The notes: a model not told the origin generated them from the sequence alone. DNA of 14,973 bases from an uncultured Oscillospiraceae bacterium (GCA_934597585.1 CAKTSA010000036.1:1-14973); one strand, 5' to 3'. Positions 6,372 to 12,577 are shown, counted from the first letter of the stretch. Made by a program: numbers and translations.

Positions 6372-8144
6372 ATGGGAATTGCGGACGTCATATCGCTGCT
6401 GGGCGGCATCGCGCTGTTTCTGTACGGCATGGCCGTCATGGGCGACAATCTGAAGAAGGTGGCCGGCAGCAAGCTGGAGATCGTACTCTATAAGCTGTCC
6501 GGCACGCCCATCAAGGGCGTACTGCTGGGAACTGCCGTCACCGCCGTGATCCAGTCCTCCTCCGCCACCTCCGTCATGGTGGTGGGCTTCGTCAACTCCG
6601 GTATGATGAAGGTGCGGCAGGCCATCGGCGTCATCATGGGCGCCATTCTGGGCACCAGCGTCACCGGCTGGATCCTGTGCCTCAACAGCATCTCCGGCGG
6701 CAGCGGCTGGGTGGACCTGCTGTCCACCGCCACGCTGACGGGCATGTTCGCCATCGTGGGTATCCTGCTGCGGATGGTAAAGGGTAAGCCCACCCGCAAG
6801 CACCTGGGCAACATTCTGCTGGGCTTCGCCGTGCTGATGTACGGCATGACCGCCATGTCCTCCGCCGTGGCCCCCCTGAAGGAGAGCCAGGCCTTCATCG
6901 AGATCCTCACCCGGTTCTCCAACCCCCTGCTGGGCATCCTGGTGGGCCTGGTGTTTACCAGCGTGCTGCAGAGCGCCAGCGCCGCCGTGGGTATCCTGCA
7001 GGTGCTGGCCGGCACCGGCGCCATCACCTTCGAGATTGCCCTGCCCATCACCATGGGCATCGCCATCGGCGCCGCCGTGCCCGTGCTGCTGTCGGCCCTG
7101 GGCGCCAATATCAGCGGCAAGCGTACCGCCTTTGTCTACCTGCTCATCGACGTGCTGGGCGTGGTCATCTGGGCGACACTGTTCTATGCCGCCAACGCCA
7201 TCTTCCATTTCCCGTTCCTGTCCACCATCATGACCGCCGTTTCCGTGGCGCTGATGAATACCCTCTTCCGTCTGGCCACCGTCGTGGTCCTGACCCCCGC
7301 CATCCCCCTGATGGAAAAGCTGGTGGTCTGGCTCATCCCCGACAAGGGCGGCGAGCTGGTGGCCCAGCACGACATGGACCGTCTGGAGGAGCGCTTCCTC
7401 CAGCACCCCGCTCTGGCCATCGAGCAGAGCCGCCTGGTCACCGACTCCATGGCCGAGCACGCCCGCAATAACCTGCTGCGGGCCATGGGCCTGCGGACGG
7501 CGTACACCGACCGGGGCTACGAGCAGGTGGAGGAATCCGAGGAGCTCATCGACCGCTATGAGGACAAGCTGGGCACCTATCTCATGAAGCTGACCGCCCG
7601 CTCCCTGTCCCCTGAGCAGACGGAGGAGGTGGCCAAATACCTCCACACCATCTCCGACTTCGAGCGTATCTCCGACCACGCCTGCAACGTGGCCGACGTC
7701 TGCCAGGAGATCGACGAGAAGAAGATCGCCTTCTCCGACAGCGCCCTTCACGAGCTGAACGTGCTGGAATCTGCCGTCACCGAGATCCTGGCCATCTCCA
7801 TCGACGCCTTTACCCGGGGCGACCTGCAGCTGGCCGCCCGCGTGGAGCCTCTGGAGGAGATCATCGACGGTCTGTGCGACGAGATGAAGTCCCACCACGT
7901 GGACCGTCTGCAGCAGGGCGTCTGCACCCTGAACCAGGGCTTCGTGTTCAACGACCTGCTGACCAACTACGAACGCGTGGCCGACCACTGCTCCAATATC
8001 GCCGTGGCCGTCATCGAGGTGGAGAGCGACAGCTTCGACACCCACGAGTATCTCAACAGCGTCAAGGCCATGAAGGACGCCTCCTTCGCCCGCTATTACG
8101 ATGAGTATCAAAAGAAATATTCCTTCGAGGGGGAAGACCGATGA
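6372..8144 (+). CDS. Na/Pi cotransporter family protein with C-terminal PhoU-like domain
   Basis: Predicted sodium-dependent phosphate (or other anion) membrane transporter fused to a PhoU-like helical domain. The first 335 residues carry two inverted Na/Pi-cotransporter repeats marked by QSSSATSVM (from residue 61) and QSASAAVGI (from residue 200), each with adjacent Gly-rich helices such as GAILGTSVTGW and GIAIGAAVPVL. From about 340 to 580 the sequence is hydrophilic and helical with PhoU-type motifs (YLHTISDFERISDHACNVAD and YERVADHCSNIA). I start at ATG 6372, which follows GGGGGAG (6358-6364) by seven bases. The TTG at 6366 is too close to that site. The stop overlaps the next gene's start. 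In characterised bacteria such NptA/YjbB-like proteins may import or export phosphate, and direction cannot be decided here. Confidence 0.93.
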   Translation: MGIADVISLLGGIALFLYGMAVMGDNLKKVAGSKLEIVLYKLSGTPIKGVLLGTAVTAVIQSSSATSVMVVGFVNSGMMKVRQAIGVIMGAILGTSVTGWILCLNSISGGSGWVDLLSTATLTGMFAIVGILLRMVKGKPTRKHLGNILLGFAVLMYGMTAMSSAVAPLKESQAFIEILTRFSNPLLGILVGLVFTSVLQSASAAVGILQVLAGTGAITFEIALPITMGIAIGAAVPVLLSALGANISGKRTAFVYLLIDVLGVVIWATLFYAANAIFHFPFLSTIMTAVSVALMNTLFRLATVVVLTPAIPLMEKLVVWLIPDKGGELVAQHDMDRLEERFLQHPALAIEQSRLVTDSMAEHARNNLLRAMGLRTAYTDRGYEQVEESEELIDRYEDKLGTYLMKLTARSLSPEQTEEVAKYLHTISDFERISDHACNVADVCQEIDEKKIAFSDSALHELNVLESAVTEILAISIDAFTRGDLQLAARVEPLEEIIDGLCDEMKSHHVDRLQQGVCTLNQGFVFNDLLTNYERVADHCSNIAVAVIEVESDSFDTHEYLNSVKAMKDASFARYYDEYQKKYSFEGEDR

Positions 8145-8998
8145 AAGCCTATGTGATGGACGCCTTTGCCACCCAGCTGTTCGGCGGCAACCAGGCGGGC
8201 GTGGCCCTGCCGGACCGCCCGCTGAGCGATGATACCATGCAGCACATCGCCGCCGAGTTCAAGCACTCCGAAACGGCCTTTGTCGCTGTCAACAACGACG
8301 GCACCGTGACACTCCGCTACTTTACCCCCGCCGGCGAGGTGGACCTGTGCGGTCACGCCACCATCGCCTCCTTCGCCCTCCTGCGGCAGGAGGGCCTGAT
8401 CACCGACGGCAGCCATATCGCCCACACCAGAGCGTCCGATCTGAACATCGAAGTCTCCGGCGGCGCGGTGTGGATGGACATGGCCCCGCCCCAGCTGCTC
8501 CGCAAGCTGACAGCAGGGGAGTGGCCGGAGCTCTACGCCGCCTACGGTCTGACAGTGGACGACCGCCCCAACGGCCTGGAACCCTGGATCGTCTCCACCG
8601 GCCTTGCCGACATCATGATGCCCGTCCGGGACCACGATGCCCTGATGCGGGCCGTTCAGAACGAACCGGCGGTCACAGCGCTGTCCCGCCGCTATGACGT
8701 CACCGGCGTCCACATGTTCTGCCTGGACGGCGATGCCTGCACCGCGTACTGCAGCAACTACGCCCCCCTCTACGACATCCCCGAGGAGTGCGCCACCGGC
8801 ACCAGCAACGGCGCCCTGACCTACTACCTCTACCAGCACGGCCTGGTGAAGGCGGGGGAGGAGAACACCTTCCTCCAGGGGGAGCATATGCACCGTCCCT
8901 CCCAGATCCGCAGCCGCCTGTACGATGAGGACGGCGCCGTGAACGTCCGCATCGGCGGCACCGCCGTTATGAGCATGAGCTGCGACATCAAGCTGTAA
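8141..8998 (+). CDS. PhzF family isomerase/epimerase-like protein
   Basis: Cytoplasmic enzyme of the PhzF/diaminopimelate-epimerase fold. Family marks are DAFATQLFGGNQAGV (residues 7-21), the conserved catalytic Glu44 in HSETAFV, and FTPAGEVDLCGHAT in the N-terminal half. The C-terminal half has the matching EECATGTSNGAL and IRIGGTAVMSMS-like strands. At 285 residues the length fits (about 260-300). The ATG at 8141 overlaps the previous stop codon by four bases (ATGA), so translation is probably coupled to the Na/Pi gene. No phenazine genes are nearby, so phenazine synthesis is unlikely. Most PhzF homologues have no known substrate. Confidence 0.92.
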   Translation: MKAYVMDAFATQLFGGNQAGVALPDRPLSDDTMQHIAAEFKHSETAFVAVNNDGTVTLRYFTPAGEVDLCGHATIASFALLRQEGLITDGSHIAHTRASDLNIEVSGGAVWMDMAPPQLLRKLTAGEWPELYAAYGLTVDDRPNGLEPWIVSTGLADIMMPVRDHDALMRAVQNEPAVTALSRRYDVTGVHMFCLDGDACTAYCSNYAPLYDIPEECATGTSNGALTYYLYQHGLVKAGEENTFLQGEHMHRPSQIRSRLYDEDGAVNVRIGGTAVMSMSCDIKL

Positions 8999-9035
8999 AA
9001 AAATTCCGTATGACCATCGCCATACGGAATTTTTT
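8997..9035. terminator. Bidirectional intrinsic terminator between phzF-like and HTH genes
   Basis: Arms 9001-9012 (AAATTCCGTATG) and 9021-9032 are perfectly complementary around an 8-base loop. Outer A and T runs extend the stem at 8997-9000 and 9033-9035. It begins at the stop of the plus-strand gene and touches the stop of the minus-strand regulator (9034), so it serves both. Confidence 0.88.
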
Positions 9036-9480
9036 ATGCGTTCTTCCAATGCTTCAGCGTGGAGAGATACCCGTCGAACTGCGCCCGGCGGACATCCTCC
9101 GCCGTACCATCCGGATTGGGCATGTGGGCCACCAGAAAGTCCAGCAGCGACGCCTTGTCGGCATAGGCGAACCGCCCGCCGGCATAGCACCATTTGCAGT
9201 AGTCCTCTTTGAACGTTCCGTCCTCCTCACGGCTGGTGGTGCCATCCTCCAGCGGCATCCCGCAGCACTGACATACCAGCGTCCGGGGCGAGCCCAGCAG
9301 CGTGTTGATGGACGCGTCCAGCTCCCTGGACAGCAGCTTCAGCGTGTCGATGTTGGGCGTCGTCTCGCCGTTCTCCCACCGGGATACCGCCTGCCGCGTC
9401 ACGTGCACCCGCTCCGCCAGCTCGTTCTGGGATAGACCCCGCTTCGTCCGCAGCGCCTGAATGATCTCTTTCGTCTCCAT
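9034..9480 (-). CDS. XRE-family regulator with C-terminal zinc-ribbon domain
   Basis: A 148-residue two-domain protein. Residues 1-63 form a Cro/C1-type helix-turn-helix, with SQNELAERVHVTRQAVSRWE (17-36) as the DNA-binding part. Residues 69-148 match the short 'putative zinc ribbon' module (CQCCGMPLED at 70-79, then CKWCY at 95-99), with C70 or C72, C73, C95 and C98 as likely metal ligands. I start at ATG 9480, where AAGGAGG lies eight bases upstream. The same frame is open much further upstream, but that part lies antisense-like inside the neighbour gene. It has its own promoter and overlaps no gene. Its targets are unknown; self-regulation or control of the adjacent exporter is possible. 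Confidence 0.9.
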   Translation of the reverse strand: METKEIIQALRTKRGLSQNELAERVHVTRQAVSRWENGETTPNIDTLKLLSRELDASINTLLGSPRTLVCQCCGMPLEDGTTSREEDGTFKEDYCKWCYAGGRFAYADKASLLDFLVAHMPNPDGTAEDVRRAQFDGYLSTLKHWKNA

Positions 9481-9508
9481 TTTGACCGCCTCCTTCATCA
9501 TTAAGGCA

Positions 9509-9537
9509 ATCTTACCATATCCGGCGGGAGCTGACAA
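9509..9537 (-). promoter_or_regulatory. Sigma-A promoter of the HTH/zinc-ribbon gene
   Basis: On the minus strand TTGTCA (9537-9532) and TAAGAT (9514-9509) are 17 bases apart, with TGG directly before the -10 as an extended element. A small inverted repeat, GCAAC(5)GTTGC at 9538-9552, abuts the -35 and may be an operator or a weak end-of-transcript hairpin for the upstream exporter gene. Confidence 0.65.
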
Positions 9538-9557
9538 GCAACCGTCTGTTGCCCCCT

Positions 9558-10451
9558 TTACTCCGCCTTCGGCTTGTCCTCCTTGTACGCGAAGATCACG
9601 CCCACCGTGATCAGCACCGCGCCGATGATGCTCATCACGGAGATGGGCTCGTCCAGCAGCAGCCAGCCCACGAACACCGTCACAAAGGGGCTGGCGTACA
9701 GATAGTTGTTGGTCACCACCACGCCCAGGGATTTGAAGGCGATGTTCCAGATGGCGAAGCACACCGCGTTGCCCATCACGCCCAGAAACAGCCAGCTGAT
9801 CAGCACCTTGGGCTGGGTGAACAGCGGCGCCAGATCCAGCATGCCGTCCGTCAGCAGCATCAGCGGCACCGCCGTGATGAACGCCCACAGGAACACCCGC
9901 CGGGTGACGATGAAGTTGTCATACTGTTCCGTATATTTTTTGATCAGGATGGAGTACACCGCCCACATCAGCGCCGCCGCCAGCGCCAGCAGATCGCCGA
10001 TGGGGCTGAGGTGGAAGGACATCTGTCCGTTCAGCACCACCAGCACCACGCCCGCGATGGCGATCACCGCGCCGATGTACACATACTTGCCCAGCCGCTC
10101 ATTGCTGCGGCTGAACAGCTGCGCCAGCAGCACCGTCAGAATGGGGCTCATGGCCACCAGAATGCTGACGTTGGCGGCGTAGGTGTGATTCAGCGCCGTG
10201 TTCTGCAGATAGAAGTAAAAGCTGCCGCCGGTGATGCCGATGAGGATGAACATCAGCTCATCCTTCCAGGGCAGCTTCAGCGTCCTGGGCCGCAGCACCC
10301 ACAGCGTCACGTAGGCCAGGCCCATCCGCAGCGGGATGATCTGAATGGGCGTAAAGTCCACCAGCAGGTTCTTGGTCAGCACAAAGCAGCTGCCCCATAC
10401 CAGTATGGTGATGATGGCAAAGATGTGGCCCATCACTTTCGATTTTTCCAT
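9558..10451 (-). CDS. DMT-superfamily (EamA) exporter
   Basis: Ten-helix inner-membrane transporter of the drug/metabolite superfamily. The 297 residues contain two EamA repeats. The first starts near HIFAIITILVWGSCFVLTKN (9-28), with LRMGLAYVTLW following. The second starts near DLLALAAALMWAVYSILIKKY and continues through VVTNNYLYASPFVTVFVGWLLLDEPIS, a hallmark C-terminal motif. The C-terminal end is basic (YKEDKPKAE). AGGAGG lies eight bases before the ATG at 10451. Characterised relatives export amino acids, riboflavin precursors or toxic metabolites, and the substrate here is unknown. It is transcribed away from the nucleotidyltransferase gene. Confidence 0.92.
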   Translation of the reverse strand: MEKSKVMGHIFAIITILVWGSCFVLTKNLLVDFTPIQIIPLRMGLAYVTLWVLRPRTLKLPWKDELMFILIGITGGSFYFYLQNTALNHTYAANVSILVAMSPILTVLLAQLFSRSNERLGKYVYIGAVIAIAGVVLVVLNGQMSFHLSPIGDLLALAAALMWAVYSILIKKYTEQYDNFIVTRRVFLWAFITAVPLMLLTDGMLDLAPLFTQPKVLISWLFLGVMGNAVCFAIWNIAFKSLGVVVTNNYLYASPFVTVFVGWLLLDEPISVMSIIGAVLITVGVIFAYKEDKPKAE

Positions 10452-10489
10452 GGGAAACGCCTCCTGAGATATTTTTTCGCAACATATCT

Positions 10490-10495
10490 ATTATA
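10490..10495 (-). promoter_or_regulatory. -10 box of the EamA exporter promoter
   Basis: A perfect TATAAT on the minus strand lies about 40 bases upstream of the ATG at 10451. No good -35 sits 17 bases further up (TGGATT is the best match), so the promoter may be weak or activator-dependent. Confidence 0.5.
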
Positions 10496-10563
10496 GGGGA
10501 GGGAAGCGGGAAAATCCAGAGCAAAAACCAAATTTCCGCAAAAAATTCCCGCCCAAAAGGCGG

Positions 10564-10592
10564 TTGCCCTTTCCCTGAAAACATGATATCAT
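10564..10592 (+). promoter_or_regulatory. Sigma-A promoter of the nucleotidyltransferase gene
   Basis: TTGCCC (10564-10569) and TATCAT (10587-10592) are 17 bases apart, with TGA just before the -10 as an extended element. A short inverted repeat CCGCC(5)GGCGG (10549-10563) abuts the -35. Confidence 0.7.
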
Positions 10593-10627
10593 GGGAGCGG
10601 AACAATTTCCGCGAGGAGGAATCAAAC

Positions 10628-11548
10628 ATGCAGCATGCAACACTGGTGGTCATGGCCGCGGGCATGGGCTCCCGCTACGGCGGCAACAAGCAGGTGGACG
10701 GCGTAGGCCCCCACGGTGAGATCCTGATGAACTACGGCATTTACGACGCGGCCCGGGCCGGCTTCGACAAGGTGGTGTTCGTCATCAAGCCGGAGATCCG
10801 CGACCTGATCCACCGCCTGGCCGGCGACGCGCTGGAGACGCTGCGCACGCCCGATGGCCGCAAGGTGGAGTTCTGCTATGCGGAGCAGACCTTTGACTCC
10901 GTGCCGGACTTCTATCACATCCCCGAGGGCCGTACCAAGCCCTTCGGCACCGCCCACGCGGTGCTGTGCACCCGGGACTACGTCCACGAGCCCTTCTGCG
11001 TCATCAACGCCGACGACTACTACGGCGTGGACGCCTACCGTACCATGTACAACGCCCTGCAGACCCTGCCGGAGCGGGGCAAGGCCGTCATGGTGGGCTA
11101 TCTCCTGAAAAACACCGTCAGCAAGTACGGCACCGTCACCCGCGGTGTCTGCCGCACGGCGGACGGCCAGCTGACCGATATCCGCGAGACCATGAAGATC
11201 CAGCTGTTCCCCGACGGCACCATCGCCGACATGGCCGACGGTACCCGCCGTGACCTGGACGGCGACAGCGTGGTGTCCATGAATTTCTGGGGTTTTTCCC
11301 CCGCCATCTACGAGGATATGGAGCGGTATTTCCATAACTTCCTCCGTACGGTGGGCGACGATATTAAGGCCGAGTGCCTGCTGCCTGCCATGGTGGGCGA
11401 CCTGATGGATAAGGGCCAGTTGACCGTCTCTGTGCTGGAGTCCGCCGACCAATGGTTCGGCATGACCTATCACGAGGACCGGCCCCGCGTAGCAGCCGCC
11501 CTTCAGAAGCTCCACGACGCGGGGGTGTATCCCGACAAGCTGGCGTAA
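10628..11548 (+). CDS. Nucleotidyltransferase family protein (sugar-1-phosphate NTP transferase type)
   Basis: Predicted cytoplasmic enzyme that transfers a nucleotidyl group to a sugar phosphate or similar substrate. The GT-A-like nucleotide-binding fold is marked by VVMAAGMGSRYGGNKQ (7-22), a variant of the usual GxGTRxxP-x-K motif, by PFGTAHAV (105-112) and by the metal-site NADDYYG (127-133). The 306-residue length equals that of similar proteins often found in Clostridia without a defined substrate. I start at ATG 10628 because AGGAGG (10614-10619) lies eight bases upstream. An in-frame ATG at 10583 lies inside the promoter. The nucleotide and sugar substrates cannot be named. No cell-wall or capsule genes are adjacent to help. 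Confidence 0.85.
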   Translation: MQHATLVVMAAGMGSRYGGNKQVDGVGPHGEILMNYGIYDAARAGFDKVVFVIKPEIRDLIHRLAGDALETLRTPDGRKVEFCYAEQTFDSVPDFYHIPEGRTKPFGTAHAVLCTRDYVHEPFCVINADDYYGVDAYRTMYNALQTLPERGKAVMVGYLLKNTVSKYGTVTRGVCRTADGQLTDIRETMKIQLFPDGTIADMADGTRRDLDGDSVVSMNFWGFSPAIYEDMERYFHNFLRTVGDDIKAECLLPAMVGDLMDKGQLTVSVLESADQWFGMTYHEDRPRVAAALQKLHDAGVYPDKLA

Positions 11549-11572
11549 AGCAGCAGGCTTCAGCAGAACATG

Positions 11573-11599
11573 CGTAGGGGAGGGGCTCTGCCCCTCCCG
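11573..11599 (+). repeat. GTAGGG hairpin, divergent copy
   Basis: CGTAGGG is followed by GGGAGGGGC (11578-11586), the loop TCT, and the complementary GCCCCTCCC (11590-11598). It shares the CGTAGGG lead and GC-rich stem of the three copies further right but has a different loop. It lies 25 bases past the nucleotidyltransferase stop. Confidence 0.6.
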
Positions 11600-11660
11600 T
11601 TCGGTGTACGAAAACACCTTCAAAATCAAGGTGGATGCTACGGCGACATAGCCGCCGAGA

Positions 11661-11703
11661 TCGACACTAAAAACATGCCACCGGCATGTTTTTTACGTGT
11701 CGA
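11661..11703. terminator. Nested palindrome with intrinsic terminator
   Basis: The inner hairpin pairs AAAAACATGCC (11669-11679) with GGCATGTTTTT (11683-11693) around a 3-base loop and carries T runs on both strands. It is framed by a second perfect 7-bp pair, TCGACAC (11661-11667) and GTGTCGA (11697-11703). It is the first convincing terminator after the nucleotidyltransferase gene, 120 bases past its stop. Confidence 0.75.
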
Positions 11704-11708
11704 CCCCG

Positions 11709-11762
11709 CCCCTACGGAAAGGTACGGTAAGCTTTCGTAGGGGCCGATGCCCACATCGGCCC
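11709..11762 (+). repeat. GTAGGG hairpin repeat, copy 1
   Basis: CGTAGGG leads into stem GGGCCGATG (11741-11749), loop CCCA (11750-11753) and stem CATCGGCCC (11754-11762). Upstream, CCCCTACG (11709-11716) is an inverted copy of its lead CGTAGGGG (11736-11743), so the element may be one half of a larger palindrome. Confidence 0.7.
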
Positions 11763-11791
11763 GTCGACGTAAGATGGCATTCCGGTAAAAC

Positions 11792-11820
11792 GGCGGCGCG
11801 ATGTGGGCATCGCGCCCTAC
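11792..11820 (-). repeat. GTAGGG hairpin repeat, copy 2 (inverted)
   Basis: On the minus strand GTAGGG leads into stem GGCGCGATG, loop CCCA and stem CATCGCGCC (plus coordinates 11808-11816, 11804-11807 and 11795-11803). It is the same design as copy 1 in opposite orientation, with stem bases changed in compensated pairs. Confidence 0.75.
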
Positions 11821-11840
11821 AAAATTCTATCGGTGGTCAG

Positions 11841-11873
11841 CCGTAGGGCGGGGTGCCCACACCCCGCCGCACG
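11841..11873 (+). repeat. GTAGGG hairpin repeat, copy 3
   Basis: GTAGGG (11843-11848) leads into stem GGCGGGGTG (11847-11855), loop CCCA (11856-11859) and stem CACCCCGCC (11860-11868). Orientation is as in copy 1. Confidence 0.75.
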
Positions 11874-12012
11874 ATAGGCGCACAATGTCCTTCTCCGTAC
11901 CATTCAGCGGCAGCGGCGCAGGAGCAGAGACGATCCTTTTAACGACACGAAAAGAGAGATTTTTCGTGATCGTGTGGTAAGCAGTCACAAATCTGTACCA
12001 CGCATAGCGCGC

Positions 12013-12097
12013 CCGGAAGTGAAGGAACCGGAGGTTCCTTCCGGTGCTTTTGCCTACTTTTGTCACTGTTGACAAAAGTAGGTCGCGCCGGGGCGCG
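12013..12097 (+). repeat. Cluster of three adjacent perfect hairpins
   Basis: GAAGGAACC (12021-12029) pairs with GGTTCCTTC (12033-12041) around 3 bases. CCTACTTTTGTCA (12053-12065) pairs with 12070-12082 around CTGT, 13 bp without mismatch. CGCGCC (12084-12089) pairs with GGCGCG (12092-12097). From memory, the CCTACTTTTG...CAAAAGTAGG-GCG block is a recurrent intergenic element in Clostridia. I could not check copy number. Confidence 0.65.
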
Positions 12098-12112
12098 AAA
12101 CTCCTCAAGACA

Positions 12113-12146
12113 ACAAGACCGCGGAGTATCCACTCCGCGGTCTTGT
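12113..12146 (-). terminator. Strong terminator after the 38-codon gene
   Basis: Arms 12113-12127 and 12132-12146 form a perfect 15-bp stem with a 4-base loop. On the minus strand the tail is T-rich but broken (TTGTTGTCTT). It lies 33 bases past the stop of the small gene at 12179. Confidence 0.75.
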
Positions 12147-12178
12147 CCGCAATACCCGATGTGTTGTTGATGTCGCCG

Positions 12179-12295
12179 TCAGCGGCAGTTCTTGCTGTCC
12201 TTGGCGTTTTTGGTGTTCTTGGTATTCTGGGTGTTCTGGGTATTGTTCTGGGTGTCCTGAACGTCCTTGGTGTTCTTGCAATTCTTGTTTTCCAT
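12179..12295 (-). CDS. Small Asn/Lys/Thr tripeptide-repeat protein (38 residues)
   Basis: No family is assigned. The peptide is built on a three-residue period of the form (K/Q)-(N/D)-(T/A/S/V), for example KNT, KDV, QDT, QNT, KNA and KDS. Cys sits near each end (Cys6 and Cys37), and there is no hydrophobic segment. It is highly hydrophilic and would be soluble. Support for being a real gene: AGGAGGTG (12310-12303) lies seven bases before the ATG at 12295, a strong hairpin terminator follows the stop, and a forespore-type promoter match precedes it. The composition recalls small spore-associated or SASP-like peptides in Clostridia, but this is resemblance only. The same DNA read in other frames gives long low-complexity products that I reject. 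Confidence 0.75.
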   Translation of the reverse strand: MENKNCKNTKDVQDTQNNTQNTQNTKNTKNAKDSKNCR

Positions 12296-12326
12296 GAATC
12301 TGCACCTCCTTTTTTTTGTGCAAGGC

Positions 12327-12356
12327 TATCATTTCCCGCGAAAACCCTCCCTATGC
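12327..12356 (-). promoter_or_regulatory. Possible sigma-F/sigma-G promoter of the 38-codon gene
   Basis: On the minus strand GCATA (12356-12352), a 15-base spacer and GGAAATGATA (12336-12327) fit the Bacillus sigma-F consensus (GYWTA, 15, GGnRAnAHTR, as I recall it) at all but one position. Read with an 18-base spacer it also resembles sigma-G. No sigma-A promoter is evident here. The leader to the ribosome site would be about 10 bases. Confidence 0.45.
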
Positions 12357-12389
12357 ATGGAAAAAATAAAAAAATTCCGCAATTTTCTG

Positions 12390-12418
12390 TTGACAAACCG
12401 GAAGGGAACAGGTATAAT
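12390..12418 (+). promoter_or_regulatory. Consensus sigma-A promoter of infC-rpmI-rplT
   Basis: TTGACA (12390-12395) and TATAAT (12413-12418) match perfectly with a 17-base spacer. Transcription would start near 12425, leaving a structured leader of about 150 bases before infC. Confidence 0.92.
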
Positions 12419-12424
12419 ACTTCT

Positions 12425-12577
12425 GCAAAATAAAGAAGGTCGGTGCATCCGCCTCACCTCCCGCCCCAGGCAAAGAGGTCAACAGCGATTTACAAAAGCC
12501 CGAAGAAGCGGCTTTTTCATGTTGCGCGGATGCATTGCTGCATTCGCGTTTTATTTTTGATTGGAGGTGCTTGTAGT
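12425..12577 (+). promoter_or_regulatory. infC leader RNA, L20-type autoregulatory leader candidate
   Basis: A 9-bp long-range stem pairs TGCATCCGC (12444-12452) with GCGGATGCA (12526-12534). Inside it are a hairpin ACCTC (12456-12460)/GAGGT (12475-12479) and an intrinsic-terminator-like hairpin AAAAGCC (12494-12500)/GGCTTTT (12510-12516) with T tail. In Bacillus the infC-rpmI-rplT operon is repressed by ribosomal protein L20 binding its leader and favouring termination. Position, size and operon match that system, but I matched it by layout, not by a covariance model. Confidence 0.65.
12494..12517 (+). terminator. Attenuator hairpin in the infC leader
   Basis: A 7-bp stem AAAAGCC(9)GGCTTTT ends in a run of five T. 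It lies inside the long-range stem of the leader, about 60 bases before the IF3 start. Confidence 0.6.

Larger units (their letters stand above)
11549..12178. other. Hairpin-rich region without a convincing gene
   Basis: No reading frame here has both a ribosome site and a recognisable product. Open frames crossing it are low-complexity or antisense. Besides the listed repeats and terminator, it contains CACCTT(7)AAGGTG at about 11615-11633 and CGGC(6)GCCG at 11641-11654. The stretch 11881-12010 holds no structure or motif I can name. The region lies between the end of the nucleotidyltransferase gene and the small minus-strand gene. Confidence 0.7.

Noticed and set aside
6246..8111. 621-codon minus-strand open frame opposite the Na/Pi gene
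   Set aside because: It has His/Gly/Gln-rich low complexity and no domain. The plus-strand frame carries clear transporter and PhoU motifs.
9481..9888. N-terminal extension of the HTH/zinc-ribbon protein
   Set aside because: It lies inside the exporter gene in another frame and lacks similarity to a domain. AAGGAGG fixes the start at 9480.
11573..11873. CRISPR array from the repeated GTAGGG hairpins
   Set aside because: Copies are in mixed orientation, differ in the stem and are unevenly spaced. There are no cas genes.
11827..12396. Minus-strand frame with TPRT-like repeats
   Set aside because: It is the shifted reading of the 38-codon repeat gene. The ribosome site and ATG at 12295 support the Asn/Lys/Thr frame, and the extension crosses the terminator and hairpins.
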